Program-made: the position numbers and the translations under genes
The notes under the pieces: generated by a model
Seen by the model: the letters and a program-made list of their open reading frames with translations, nothing else
The model's database searches: none
What the model was told of the DNA's origin: nothing
Assembly (NCBI RefSeq): GCF_034521915.1
Contig: NZ_JAXHLU010000009.1
Coordinates: 1 to 64,000 of the forward strand
DNA length: 64,000 bases
From: Fodinibius sp034521915
GTDB lineage: Bacteria > Bacteroidota > Rhodothermia > Balneolales > Balneolaceae
Direction of reading: 5' to 3'
In this document: positions 52,556-62,788 of the stretch, in pieces
Layout of the letters: each line of letters begins with the position of its first letter
How positions within the stretch are numbered: position 1 is the stretch's first letter

Positions 52556-54820
52556 TCAGCTGCGGATTAAATACTGAAATTTCACAAAAAACTGGCGGTC
52601 GGTCTCTTTAAAACCGGTATATCTATTGGGACCGGCCTGATCAAAGTGATTCAGGTAATCAGTCATCCCAATATAAAATTTAGTAAATGGGTTGGCTTTA
52701 TAATAAACAAGAGGATAGATCTGCAGCTGCTCATTAAAAGAATTGTACTGGGTAATGAGTCGTGCAAAGAACTTTTTTGAAAAATTGTAATTGCCCTTTA
52801 ACCGGTAGATATCACCGCTAAAATATTTTTCCTCTCCATTTGCGGCCGAAAGTTTCGAGTAGTTATAACTAAGCGACATTTCCAAACGAGAAGTAGGTTT
52901 TACGGTGGCATCCACAGAAAAATTGTACCCTTCTCCCAACGTTGGGTTCTCCTGTCGGTTGATGTATTTTCCAAAATCCACATGCCCGCTTAGTGATAAT
53001 TCGTTTAACGGATTTGTACTCACATCAATCATGAGGCGATTCATCTGGGTGAAAAGTCGACCACGAAATCGTTCATCATTTAATGGTAAGAAGCTAAGTG
53101 ACAAGTTCGTTTGTCCGCCAAAGTTATTACTCCACCTGGTAAAAATATACCGCTCCTGAAACTGCCCCCCAAAATCGTATCGCCAGCCAGTGTTTATACT
53201 TATATTTCCTCTGGACAACCATTCCCACTCGGGATAATAGGAGAGACTTTGTGAGGCATCGAATTTCCGTTGGTCAACCTGATTAATGAATCCGTTCTGT
53301 GTTTGAAAGGTAGGCGAATAGGAAGTGTAACCGAATGAAAAGTCATAGTACTTGGCCTGACGTGAAAACCGAGTAGTCAACAAGGTACCTCCAAACTGTT
53401 CTCCATTAAATGCTGCATCATATGAGCTCTGCCCAAGAATCCTTGGCTCATCAAAAAGTTCTGGCTCATCTAATTCCTTTGTATTAGCATAGGCCGCCTG
53501 GCCGCTAAAATAATAGTTGTCGGTCAACAAAATATTCCAGTCGATACTACCCACATAATTATGTCCATCTTGTTGATTGCGAGTTGTAACCAATCCGCCA
53601 ATATATGACTCGGATCCAAAATTATATGTCCCGCGAACCACATTATTATAGGCTTCAACATCCGATTGAACCAGTGAGCTGCCGTATCGCCCCGGAATGA
53701 TAAAAGGAGCTTCCCGATCGTAAGCGGTTAAAAATGCAATGCTGAAATCTTCTGCCTGATGAGTTACTTTTCCGGCAGCCAGCGGACGGTTAATCATCCG
53801 GGAATAAAACAGATTTTCTCTTGTGTTAAACAAATCGCTGCCTTTCATAAAGAAGGGACGTTTTTCGGAATAATACAGTGCAAAGGTTTCATTAGCAGAT
53901 ATTTGAGCCTGATCGGTTTCCACCTGGCTAAAGTCGGGATTTATAACAGCATTAAGAGAAGTCGTCGAGGTGGGCTCATACATCACACTCCCGCCAATAC
54001 GTCCATTAATACGCCCATGATCCAATCCAGAATTAGGATTCCCGGCATTATTAATGGTGCTACTTTGATAACTCATTCCGTACGGCAACAATTCTACTGT
54101 ATTTGTATTTTCAATATCTTTTAACCCAACAAGACGTCCATTTTGGCAAAGCATACAGGAATTATCTAATCGTACATTGGTCCATGTAAACATATAACGA
54201 CTATTGCGCGGATAATTTCTGATAAACTGAATTGACCATTTATGGATATCTCGATCTGGGAAATTCAAGCTTTTAAATGGAATTTTCAGCGTTACTTGAT
54301 ATCCTTTATCGGTAATCTTCCCATCTGAATACCATAGCATATCAAAGTTCATATCCTCACTGTTACCCGTACGCATTCCATCCATTTGTATACCTAACGG
54401 ATTTACGAAAAGTTCATAAGCCTGCTGGTTGTTATTAAAGGGATCCAGGAACACTCCCACGAAATCGTCTCCAAAACTGTTATCACGATCAGATATATTT
54501 GCCCGAATATCTTCAGGGGACGGATCACTGCTGATAAAACCTACATAGATGTTTTTCTTACTGTAAAGCATCTTCACCTCAGTTTCGACAAAGGCCCGTA
54601 CATCATCATTTGGCTGTATCTGATGTTTGATATAAGCCGATTCTGCCTGTTGCCATGCCGGATGCGACAAATCAGCTGAAATATCAAAATCCTCTTCTAT
54701 CGCGTAGGGCGATATCTGTTCGAGCGTATCTGTTACCTGCTGAGCTTTCGAGATATTAAATACGACTGTGAAAAATATAATTGTCGCAAAAAATATTTTC
54801 CCAATGGATGTATGCAACAT
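52556..54820 (-). CDS. Outer-membrane protein with CBM9-like domain (DUF5916)
   Basis: A 754-residue exported protein. A signal peptide (residues 1-26, ends ISKAQQ) precedes a carbohydrate-binding family 9-like sandwich (about 40-220: LSHPAWQQAESAYIKHQIQP, NIYVGFISSDPSPEDIRANI, IPFKSLNFP). From about residue 230 the sequence is barrel-like with alternating strands and ends YLIRS. This layout is DUF5916, common in Bacteroidota and of unknown role; a membrane-associated hydrolase or glycan-binding barrel is possible. It contains C-M-L-C in the middle, a possible disulphide or metal site. Confidence 0.82.
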   Translation of the reverse strand: MLHTSIGKIFFATIIFFTVVFNISKAQQVTDTLEQISPYAIEEDFDISADLSHPAWQQAESAYIKHQIQPNDDVRAFVETEVKMLYSKKNIYVGFISSDPSPEDIRANISDRDNSFGDDFVGVFLDPFNNNQQAYELFVNPLGIQMDGMRTGNSEDMNFDMLWYSDGKITDKGYQVTLKIPFKSLNFPDRDIHKWSIQFIRNYPRNSRYMFTWTNVRLDNSCMLCQNGRLVGLKDIENTNTVELLPYGMSYQSSTINNAGNPNSGLDHGRINGRIGGSVMYEPTSTTSLNAVINPDFSQVETDQAQISANETFALYYSEKRPFFMKGSDLFNTRENLFYSRMINRPLAAGKVTHQAEDFSIAFLTAYDREAPFIIPGRYGSSLVQSDVEAYNNVVRGTYNFGSESYIGGLVTTRNQQDGHNYVGSIDWNILLTDNYYFSGQAAYANTKELDEPELFDEPRILGQSSYDAAFNGEQFGGTLLTTRFSRQAKYYDFSFGYTSYSPTFQTQNGFINQVDQRKFDASQSLSYYPEWEWLSRGNISINTGWRYDFGGQFQERYIFTRWSNNFGGQTNLSLSFLPLNDERFRGRLFTQMNRLMIDVSTNPLNELSLSGHVDFGKYINRQENPTLGEGYNFSVDATVKPTSRLEMSLSYNYSKLSAANGEEKYFSGDIYRLKGNYNFSKKFFARLITQYNSFNEQLQIYPLVYYKANPFTKFYIGMTDYLNHFDQAGPNRYTGFKETDRQFFVKFQYLIRS

Positions 54821-55052
54821 TTAAGAACTATATTCTTAGAATTTATATGCCAGCTTAATATTCTTGTATTCTCTTACGAATTATTCACAAAATGTTACAA
54901 CGAAAATCTTATAGAAAAAGTAGAAATAATAGTCTAAACATTTTAAAGGTTGTTAAAAATAATGCGCAATTATGTTTTCTACATCAACATTTTTGTAAGG
55001 ATCCATGTTAATAATGCTCTTACTAATAAACCCAAATCAAGAGTACATACAT

Positions 55053-55832
55053 ATGTCTGATCAAGAGCAGTTTGAAGCCAATGATTTTTTAAAGCGTACC
55101 GTCAAAGAGATGAATCCCGATGAACAGCCGCGCGAAAAGCTTACTAATTATGGCAGAGAAAGCCTTTCGGATGCAGAACTATTAGCGATTCTTTTACGCA
55201 CCGGCAGTCCAAAAATGAATGTGATCCAGATGTCACAAGCCCTGCTCGATCATTTTGACGGGTTGCGTTATCTCGCACGAAAGGGATGGCAGGACTTGAA
55301 AGTCATACCCGGCATGGGAAAAGTAAAATCTCTGACGCTGGAAGCAGTATTCGAGCTATCGCGACGAATTCAGATGGCCAGCTTAGGCGAACAAGTGCAA
55401 ATTACTTCGCCCGAAGATGCCGTTGCCTATTTTGGTCCCAAGTTGCGCGACCTTACCAAAGAGGTATTTATGGTGGCCTTTCTCAATAATGCTAAAATCG
55501 TAATGGGATATAAGAAAGTAAGCTCTGGCGGTTCTACGGCTACCATTGTTGATCCGGCGGAAGTAATGCGTCAAGCCGTAATGAATGAGGCCAATAGTAT
55601 TTTGCTACTGCATAATCATCCCAGCGGTAACAACAACGAATCGAAGGCAGATATCCAGCTTACAAAACGGATTTCAAAATCAGGCAAATTGCTCGGCATT
55701 CCGGTAGATGATCATATCATCATCGCCGGCGACGGGTATACCAGTTTCCGCGCCAAAGGACTTGTTGGATTAATAGAATTTGGAATTACGGAATTAAAAC
55801 AGATATCCACTGAAAATTATTATGCTATGTAA
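55053..55832 (+). CDS. radC: RadC-family JAMM domain protein
   Basis: A 259-residue RadC starting MSDQEQFEANDFLKRTVKEM at ATG 55053; the frame is open 16 codons further upstream but a start there would add a hydrophobic stretch not found in the family. An N-terminal helix-hairpin-helix (residues about 35-110) is followed by the JAMM metal motif H-N-H-P-S-G-N-N-N-E-S-K-A-D. Despite its name the family is not proven to act in repair; a peptidase-like or DNA-related role is likely. Single gene. Confidence 0.93.
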   Translation: MSDQEQFEANDFLKRTVKEMNPDEQPREKLTNYGRESLSDAELLAILLRTGSPKMNVIQMSQALLDHFDGLRYLARKGWQDLKVIPGMGKVKSLTLEAVFELSRRIQMASLGEQVQITSPEDAVAYFGPKLRDLTKEVFMVAFLNNAKIVMGYKKVSSGGSTATIVDPAEVMRQAVMNEANSILLLHNHPSGNNNESKADIQLTKRISKSGKLLGIPVDDHIIIAGDGYTSFRAKGLVGLIEFGITELKQISTENYYAM

Positions 55833-55984
55833 GAAATTGACCGGACAGATTATTGAATCTCATTATAAGGTTTATAACAAGCTATGATATGGATTGCCCT
55901 GCAGAATAGTTCATATTAAATCGATCTCCAGGTTGAACTTGACAAACAGCCGAATTAGAATGTGTTACGTCACTATCCCATAGC

Positions 55985-56207
55985 AGATTCATTATAAGCG
56001 GCACATCGATTGGTGCCAATATTGAGGAAGCTATTAGAGCACAAAGTCGAAGAGATTTTAAAGCAAAACTATCTATATCATATAAAGAAGCTCGTGAAAC
56101 ACATTATTGGCTACGGTTACTCTCGAAGCTACAAATATTAAGGTCAGTCTTTTATTAAATTTCGGCTAACGGCTTCAATTGAAAAATGTGACGAGTTACA
56201 CAAATAA
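55985..56207 (+). pseudogene. Remnant of a four-helix-bundle (S23/IVS-type) protein gene
   Basis: In one frame, 55985-56158 encodes SRFIISGTSIGANIEEA and then RAQSRRDFKAKLSISYKEAR and ETHYWLRLLSKLQ before a stop, the core of the four-helix-bundle protein family first seen in 23S rRNA intervening sequences. A +1 shift continues with LTASIEKCDELHK (56166-56207), the normal end of such proteins. The first third of the gene is missing. This is a frameshifted, 5'-truncated copy, with no start codon. Confidence 0.78.
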
Positions 56208-56324
56208 TAATTGGCTCGAGTATCAGCAAAACCTGTGTAACATCCGCGGTCTATTCCTAATTCTCAATTCCTAATTCAACTGCTTATATTTACAGCCAAT
56301 TAAAATTCTGCTAACAGTTATTTC

Positions 56325-57965
56325 ATGAAGGATTACCTGCGTTCTATTATCAACAATTCGCTGCAACAGTTTGATCTCAGCGAAGACGACATCCCCGAAA
56401 TTCAGATCGAAAAACCCAATCAGCCCGAGCATGGCGATGCGGCCTCTAACATAGCAATGAACCTGGCCAGCGTGCTCAAGATGAATCCGCGCAAGATTGC
56501 CGAGCAAATTGTAGAGGGACTTAAATACGATAATCAAAAAATCCAATCTGTAGAAATTGCCGGTCCCGGCTTCATCAATTTTCGATATGCCGAGAACTAC
56601 CTTTTTGATGAACTGGCCGTTATTCTTAGCAAGGGCTCAACTTTTGGAAAGTCTGATTCCTTAAAAGGTAAGCGCATTCTTATAGAATTTGTGAGTGCCA
56701 ATCCCACAGGACCGCTTACTGTTGGTCATGGTCGTAATGCCGTATTGGGAGATACCGTTGCCAATCTACTGGAATGGATCGGCGCCGAAGTAGATCGTGA
56801 ATATTACTTTAACAACGCCGGCCGACAAATGCGCAAGCTTGGTGAAAGCGTCCGGGCACGTTATCTACAGCTGTTAGATAAAAAAGCCGAGTTACCGGAG
56901 GATGGTTATGAGGGCGAATACATTAAAGACATTGCCCAAAAACTTATTGATGAACATGGCGATAATCTCATTGAGACAAAAGAAGTTGATCCTTTTAAGG
57001 ATAAAGCCGAGCAACTCATCTTCGATGATATTCAAGCTACGCTACAGCGTATGAATATTGAAATGGATTCGTTCTTTAACGAAAAAGAAGTTTATGAAGA
57101 TGGCTCTATTAAACAAACAGTAGAAAAGCTTCGCGAGAAAGATTTAGCCTATGACAAAGATGGAGCCACTTGGTTTCGCACAACGGAGTTTGGCAAAGAT
57201 CAGGATACTGTACTTATCAAAAGTACCGGCGAACCGACCTACCGCCTGCCCGACATTGCCTATCATGCCAATAAGCTCGATCGCGGCTATGATCAATGCA
57301 TTGACGTATTTGGCGCCGATCACATTGATACTTATCCCGATGTTCTTTCCGGTATTCAGGCACTGGGCTACGATCGCAGCAAAGTAGATGTTATTGTTTA
57401 CCAGTTTGTAACGCTTGTCAAAGACGGAAAGCCCTTCAAAATGAGTACCCGTAAAGCCAATTTTATTACTCTTGATGAGCTGATGGATGAAGTGGGTGCT
57501 GATGTTACGCGCTTCTTCTTTGAGATGCGCGATCCGAATACACATCTCGAGTTTGATGTTGGCCAAGCTAAAGAAGCGGGTGAAAAAAATCCCGTTTTCT
57601 ACCTGCAGTATGCACATGCCCGTATACACAGCATCTTGCGAAAAGTAGAGCAAGAATACACCTTTAATATTAAAAATAAACCCAAATTGGAGCTACTTAC
57701 TCATGAGTCAGAAACAGCGCTCATCAAAAGCCTGCTTCGGTTTCCCGAGATGATTCAAAGTGCTGCTGACAGTCGTGAGCCACATCGGCTCATCAATTAC
57801 CTTGAAGACCTGGCTTCGGCTTTTACCTCCTTCTACCACGACTGCCGCATTCTGGGCGAAGAGAAAGAACTTGTCCAGGCTCGCTCGGCACTGGCCAAAG
57901 CAACAGCCCAAGTGCTGGCCAATGGTTTGGGAATTCTTGGCATTAGCGCACCGGAACAAATGTGA
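56325..57965 (+). CDS. argS: Arginine-tRNA ligase
   Basis: A 546-residue class I arginyl-tRNA synthetase. The N-terminal Add-1 domain (residues 1-95) is followed by F-V-S-A-N-P-T-G-P-L-T-V-G-H-G-R, in which GHGR is the HIGH motif, the KMSK-like segment F-K-M-S-T-R-K, and the C-terminal anticodon-binding DALR domain (YLQYAHARIHSILRK). It charges tRNA-Arg. Length is normal for the type. Single gene; no clear terminator follows. Confidence 0.97.
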   Translation: MKDYLRSIINNSLQQFDLSEDDIPEIQIEKPNQPEHGDAASNIAMNLASVLKMNPRKIAEQIVEGLKYDNQKIQSVEIAGPGFINFRYAENYLFDELAVILSKGSTFGKSDSLKGKRILIEFVSANPTGPLTVGHGRNAVLGDTVANLLEWIGAEVDREYYFNNAGRQMRKLGESVRARYLQLLDKKAELPEDGYEGEYIKDIAQKLIDEHGDNLIETKEVDPFKDKAEQLIFDDIQATLQRMNIEMDSFFNEKEVYEDGSIKQTVEKLREKDLAYDKDGATWFRTTEFGKDQDTVLIKSTGEPTYRLPDIAYHANKLDRGYDQCIDVFGADHIDTYPDVLSGIQALGYDRSKVDVIVYQFVTLVKDGKPFKMSTRKANFITLDELMDEVGADVTRFFFEMRDPNTHLEFDVGQAKEAGEKNPVFYLQYAHARIHSILRKVEQEYTFNIKNKPKLELLTHESETALIKSLLRFPEMIQSAADSREPHRLINYLEDLASAFTSFYHDCRILGEEKELVQARSALAKATAQVLANGLGILGISAPEQM

Positions 57966-57984
57966 TTTCAAGATACAAAATCTC

Positions 57985-58180
57985 GGGATGCAGGATTCTT
58001 GATGCAAGTTTCAGGATGCAAGATGCAGGTTACAGAGAATTCAATGAGATAAGATTGGTAACCTTATAGGCACCTACCCTCATCTCTAAATACCTTCTTA
58101 GTTTTACTTCTCTCATCCAAGATAGTTTCCCACGGATAAATCTGTGGTCTAAATGGTTCTATAAAACTCACTTAAGTGAG
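57985..58180. repeat. Small repeats and palindromes downstream of argS
   Basis: Includes the repeated word GATGCAGG/GATGCAAG (57987-58029), an imperfect hairpin CCACGGAT-AA-ATCTGTGG (58130-58147) and the perfect palindrome CTCACTTAAGTGAG (58167-58180) followed by CTGGGTTTGCAAG, a word also seen at 28040. No gene is visible between argS and 58353. Confidence 0.5.
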
Positions 58181-58352
58181 CTTCCTGGGTTTGCAAGTTA
58201 GACTGATGATTTATCTTCCAGAGTTAAGGAATAATTAAATGATCCAGAGGCAGCGCCATCGGGGTATCTTAACAAGACTCTAAAATTCCGACCCAAAAGG
58301 GCGGGAAATTATACTACCTACTTATTAAAATATGCCAATTACAGTAGGGACT

Positions 58353-59582
58353 TTAATACAAGACCCGAAAACGGATGGTGCCCTCCACATTTTTTAGCTC
58401 ATCAATTATTTTTTTGTTGTAGTCAGTATCAATATCGGTAATAACATAACCCACCGTATTATTCGTTTGGAGGTACTGCCCATCAATATTGATGTCGTAC
58501 CGAGCCAGAATATTGTTAATGGTGGCCATAATATTCGGCTTGTTGGCATGAATGTGCAGAAACCGGTGGGAGTCCTCAAAGCCAGGCAGCTTCAAATTAG
58601 GTAGATTTACACTGCCCGAGGTATTACCGGTATTAATGAAATCCATAATTTTATGGGGCACAAAATTTCCGATATGCTCCTGGGCCTCCATCGTGCTGCC
58701 ACCAATATGCGGAGTAAGAATAGTGTTGCGTGCCCCGGCCATCACATCTTCAAAAGGTTCGTCATTGGTTTTAGGCTCTTCGGGATATACGTCGATGCCG
58801 GCGCCTAAAATACGTTTGGAATCGATGGCCTCGCGCAGGGCTTGGGTATCCACTACCTTGCCTCGGGCCAAGTTTAGAAAAATAGCCTCATCGTGCAGCC
58901 AGCTCAGTTCTTCTTCGCCAATGATTCCCTTGTTAGACGGACGTCCATCCACATGTACGCTCACAATATCAACAGTTTTAAACAGCTCTTCCATAGAAGC
59001 GGTACGGGTGGCATTGCCAAGGGGCATCTTGTCTTCCAGATCGTAATAATACACGTCCAGCCCCATAGCTTCGCCCAATACACTCAGCTGGCTACCAATG
59101 TTGCCGTATCCCAAAATACCCAGCTTTTTACCACGGAGTTCATGGCTATATTTAGCCGACTTTTGCCATTGACCTTGATGCATAGCCATTATTTTATCGG
59201 GTAAATTGCGAATAAGAAGTACCATTTCGGCAATAGCCAGCTCTACTACACTCCGTGTGTTGCTATATGGCGCATTAAAAACAGCAACACCGTTCTTAGA
59301 TGCAGCATCTAAATCAATCTGGTTAGTGCCAATACAAAAGGCTCCAATACACAGCAGGTTTGGGGCGCTGTCAATAACCGATTTCGTCATATCTGTTTTC
59401 GAGCGAATGCCAATAATTTGGGTGCGCTCCAGGGCCTCGTGCAACTCCTCTTCCGACATTGACGAGGTCTGATATGTCACATTGTAGCCCTCCTCTTCGA
59501 ATAGCTTTACAGCATCTTTATGGACGCCTTCGAGTAGTAAAACATTAATCTTATGCTTAGGATACGATAATTCTTTTGTCAT
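58353..59582 (-). CDS. serA: D-3-phosphoglycerate dehydrogenase-like, with ACT domain
   Basis: A 409-residue D-2-hydroxyacid dehydrogenase. The NAD-binding loop is L-G-I-L-G-Y-G-N-I-G, the catalytic Arg, Glu and His lie in VSVHVDGRPSN, LNLARGKVVD and LTPHIGGST, and a C-terminal ACT domain begins near HANKPNIMATINN. This is the SerA type of about 410 residues, with serine feedback by the ACT domain. It is the first step of serine synthesis from 3-phosphoglycerate. Isolated from other serine genes. Confidence 0.92.
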   Translation of the reverse strand: MTKELSYPKHKINVLLLEGVHKDAVKLFEEEGYNVTYQTSSMSEEELHEALERTQIIGIRSKTDMTKSVIDSAPNLLCIGAFCIGTNQIDLDAASKNGVAVFNAPYSNTRSVVELAIAEMVLLIRNLPDKIMAMHQGQWQKSAKYSHELRGKKLGILGYGNIGSQLSVLGEAMGLDVYYYDLEDKMPLGNATRTASMEELFKTVDIVSVHVDGRPSNKGIIGEEELSWLHDEAIFLNLARGKVVDTQALREAIDSKRILGAGIDVYPEEPKTNDEPFEDVMAGARNTILTPHIGGSTMEAQEHIGNFVPHKIMDFINTGNTSGSVNLPNLKLPGFEDSHRFLHIHANKPNIMATINNILARYDINIDGQYLQTNNTVGYVITDIDTDYNKKIIDELKNVEGTIRFRVLY

Positions 59583-59754
59583 GGTTTTATCTTCTTAACA
59601 CTACTGTCTTTTAAAAAGTTAATATAATTAGATAACATATCTTAGCTAGAAAGAGGGAATGTAACTAAATTAATTCGAGGCCAAAAAAATTTAGATGCAA
59701 CGCTTTTTGTTTTTACAGAAAACCATTTTAGCAGCCCCGCAATTTTAACTTTAC

Positions 59755-60561
59755 TCAGGCAGGAAGCAGCTTTGTAAAGCAAACAATACCTTTTGTAAAC
59801 TGTTCAGCAATCGAAAACCCGGCACGATCAAACATTTGATTACTTTCATCCACCGTCCAAAATGATAAACCACCCAAACCGGCAGAATCCTGTAATAGGC
59901 GAATATACCACGTCGGTGATTTCACTAAATGCATCATAAAAAAAGTACCATCCTTTTTAATTACGCGCCGAGCCTCATACAATACTTTTATCGGATCGGT
60001 AAGCTCATTAAGTGTCCCACCCATCATCAGCCCGTCAAACGTTGCTCCAAAGAAGGGAAGGTATCGTGCATCAGCTCGAAGCAAATAGAGATCTACATGT
60101 TCGGTCTCCCCCTTTAAGCGTGCTTCCTCAAGCATTTGTCGAGAAAAATCGAGGGCTACCACATCACATTGGGGCTGCTCCTTTTTAACCAACCGACCGT
60201 AAAGTGCCGTTGAGCAACCAATATCCATATATAGTTTATTGGCTTGAGGATTAAGCCAGTCGATAAGAAGCTCTTGCTCTTTTTGAATGGGGAACTCTTC
60301 TCCAGTTAAGATAGAAAGCGATCGTTTTCGCCAGATATCTTCATAAACAGCAGCGGTTAACTTCCAATGATTTGAGCTTTGTGCCCAGGTCATTTCTGAT
60401 GACTCATCCCCCAATAAATCGATTACATTTCCGTCAATTTCATATTCATCCCCTTTATTCGAACAAATAGTTCCATTAAAGTTTTTCTGCAGATCAGCAA
60501 CTTCTGAAGGGATTGTTATGGACGCGCGCTCATATTTGGGAGACCGGATTTCAAGAGACAT
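59755..60561 (-). CDS. Class I SAM-dependent methyltransferase
   Basis: A 268-residue methyltransferase. Motif I is M-D-I-G-C-S-T-A-L-Y-G, then VVALDFSRQMLEEAR (motif post-I) and LRADARYLPFFGATFDGLMM. The N-terminal 65 residues (FNGTICSNKGDEYEIDGNVI) resemble the short domain of UbiE/COQ5-like or YcgJ proteins. Substrate unknown; lipid or quinone modification is possible. Stands upstream of serA on the same strand, and 85 bases downstream of the SAM hydrolase gene. Confidence 0.82.
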   Translation of the reverse strand: MSLEIRSPKYERASITIPSEVADLQKNFNGTICSNKGDEYEIDGNVIDLLGDESSEMTWAQSSNHWKLTAAVYEDIWRKRSLSILTGEEFPIQKEQELLIDWLNPQANKLYMDIGCSTALYGRLVKKEQPQCDVVALDFSRQMLEEARLKGETEHVDLYLLRADARYLPFFGATFDGLMMGGTLNELTDPIKVLYEARRVIKKDGTFFMMHLVKSPTWYIRLLQDSAGLGGLSFWTVDESNQMFDRAGFSIAEQFTKGIVCFTKLLPA

Positions 60562-60646
60562 AGTGGATTATAACCGTTAATATTCAAGATATGATACTTG
60601 CGTATTCAATCTTACTCAAAGTAATACGCAAACAATTAGATAGGTG

Positions 60647-61453
60647 TTACAATTCTTGTTGACTCTCTTTTTGAAGAATCAATGAAATTTGAGCTCCCTT
60701 TTGAACACTCAACATTTCTTCGGCATTTCCTTTATTGATCCCAACTTCAAGCATCCCAGAACTACCTATATAGGCCACCGGCTCACCTTCGGTAACTTCA
60801 CCAAAGGTTTTTTCAATCTCATCAAGAATAGTATTTCCCACATAGATGCGTACGTTTTTATCCCCAATAACTTCTTCCAACAGTTCTTCTGAAATATTAG
60901 TTATCAGATTGCCGAATTTATCTATATGAATAACCATACCCTCTAATCCGTCCTTGTCGGCAATGGGCACGGTCCAACGATAGCTAACCAAATCCTCAGC
61001 CGGATCTCCAAGCTCTTCTAACGCTACGCCCTGACTTAAGTGAGCAGCAACAGGAGCAAATATATCACGACCGTGAAAGGTATTTGAAGGATCGTCTCTC
61101 CAATACTCTTCGTTTGTCAACCGAACAGCTTTATAATCAACATCCGTGGCAAGAAGGGAAAAAATACCATTGTCGGGACCAACAAAATATTGGTCCGCCA
61201 TTTTCAGGGCAATCGCATCACGGTCTGTTCCCACCCCCGGATCAACAACAACGGTATGTACCGTTCCCTTTGGAAAAAGCATAGCCGAATTTTTCAGGAT
61301 CCAAGAGCCGGCCATAATATCCTGCGAGGGGATCTCATGGGATATGTCAACCAACCGAACATCTGGTGCGATATTCAGCATGGCAGCTTTCATGGCACCC
61401 ACATAGTAATCCTGCAGACCGAAATCTGTGGTAAGAGTAATCACATTACGCAT
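60647..61453 (-). CDS. SAM hydrolase (hydroxide adenosyltransferase, DUF62)
   Basis: A 268-residue member of the S-adenosylmethionine hydroxide adenosyltransferase family (DUF62), which splits SAM to adenosine and methionine. The N-terminal T-L-T-T-D-F-G-L-Q-D-Y-Y-V-G motif, VVVDPGVGTDRDAIAL and GPDNGIFSLL are hallmarks. The C-terminal beta domain (VIHIDKFGNLITNI) completes the fold. Its start overlaps the dnaN stop by 8 bases, so translation is coupled to the sliding clamp gene. It may tune SAM levels for the methyltransferase just downstream; that is inference. Confidence 0.88.
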   Translation of the reverse strand: MRNVITLTTDFGLQDYYVGAMKAAMLNIAPDVRLVDISHEIPSQDIMAGSWILKNSAMLFPKGTVHTVVVDPGVGTDRDAIALKMADQYFVGPDNGIFSLLATDVDYKAVRLTNEEYWRDDPSNTFHGRDIFAPVAAHLSQGVALEELGDPAEDLVSYRWTVPIADKDGLEGMVIHIDKFGNLITNISEELLEEVIGDKNVRIYVGNTILDEIEKTFGEVTEGEPVAYIGSSGMLEVGINKGNAEEMLSVQKGAQISLILQKESQQEL

Positions 61454-62561
61454 AGGTATTAAGCATCACCGGCATAACAAGCATCAGAATGCGCTCGTTT
61501 TCTTCCTCTTCTGATGGTTTTACAATTCCAGCCCTGTTGGGAGTAGAAAATTCAAAATAGACCTCCTCATCATCAACATTTCCTAATACATCAGCCAGAT
61601 ATTTAGCATTAAAGCCAATCTCCATTTCTTCGTCGCTGTATTCGCAGGCAATCGTTTCTTTTGCCTCGCTGCTCATATCAATATCCTCAGCCCTAATAGT
61701 TAGCTGATCGGAATTGAGCTGCAAGCGAATTTGTCGTGTTGTTGAACTCGAGAAAATAGCCACACGCTTCACCGTAGCCAGCATCTGCTCTTTGTTGATA
61801 ATCAGCGTCTTTTCATTGTCTTTGGGAATAACCGACTCGTAATTAGGATATTGCTCGTTTATAAGCCGTGTAATTACAATTGTATTTCCACTTTTAAATC
61901 GGGCGTGATCTTCAGTAATGGTAAGCGCACACTCTTCATCGTGCAGCGCCTTCTTCACCAAGTTTAACGCCTTTTCGGGTACAATAAAATCAACCTCTTT
62001 ATCGCTGGTGAGATCTTCTTTGATATACTTTACCAAACGGTGTCCATCGGTAGCTACAAACTTGCTTTCTTCCGGTCCGATATCAAAATAAACGCCCATC
62101 ATAGCGGGACGCAGATCATCATTGGAAACAGCAAAAAGCGTTTTATCAATCGCTGTAGTAATTACTCCCTTATCGGTTTCAAGGGTATGTCCCTCGTCAA
62201 GGTTGGGAACCTCGGGAAACTCATCGGGATCCTCACCCACAAGCTTATAGGTTCCCTTGTCCGTTCGAAACTTAATATTGAATTTTTCATCTACCTGAAA
62301 AGAAACGGGAATATCCGGCAACTGTCTCAGGGTTTCTATCAAACGATGAGCAGGAATTGCCACCGCACCACCTTCGTCAATATCGGCATTCATCGATTCA
62401 AGGATAGAAATTTCGAGATCCGTAGCGGTAAGGCGCAGCTTATCTCCATCGCTTTCAAACAAAATAGTTTCAAGAATAGGAAGTGTCGCCTTATTCGGCA
62501 CCGCCCCTGATACAGCGGATAATGCTTTTACCAGTTCACTGCTTGATACGTTGAATTTCAT
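61446..62561 (-). CDS. dnaN: DNA polymerase III beta subunit (sliding clamp)
   Basis: A 371-residue clamp starting MKFNVSSSELVKALSAVSGA, ending LVMPVMLNTYA, the normal M-P-M/V end of DnaN. Conserved elements are LPILETILFE, ATDGHRL and FNAKYLADVL. It rings DNA and tethers polymerases. No dnaA or recF is adjacent, so the usual origin-region order is broken. The SAM hydrolase gene overlaps its end. Confidence 0.97.
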   Translation of the reverse strand: MKFNVSSSELVKALSAVSGAVPNKATLPILETILFESDGDKLRLTATDLEISILESMNADIDEGGAVAIPAHRLIETLRQLPDIPVSFQVDEKFNIKFRTDKGTYKLVGEDPDEFPEVPNLDEGHTLETDKGVITTAIDKTLFAVSNDDLRPAMMGVYFDIGPEESKFVATDGHRLVKYIKEDLTSDKEVDFIVPEKALNLVKKALHDEECALTITEDHARFKSGNTIVITRLINEQYPNYESVIPKDNEKTLIINKEQMLATVKRVAIFSSSTTRQIRLQLNSDQLTIRAEDIDMSSEAKETIACEYSDEEMEIGFNAKYLADVLGNVDDEEVYFEFSTPNRAGIVKPSEEEENERILMLVMPVMLNTYA

Positions 62562-62788
62562 AAATAATTATTTTTAGGCTAAGCGTTCGACAGACCTCAA
62601 TTATTAGTCTGAATAATAAGTACCATATACTAATAAATACTTGCTCTCTTAGCAACCATTTAACCCATGCTTTCTACTACTAATTTTATGACGCTTTACC
62701 CCTATCAATTCTACTAGACAGGATATACACATCCTCCAAAAATGGATGGAATTTTCCTTATATTTTGTCTCGTAAAAATTTGAGTTAA

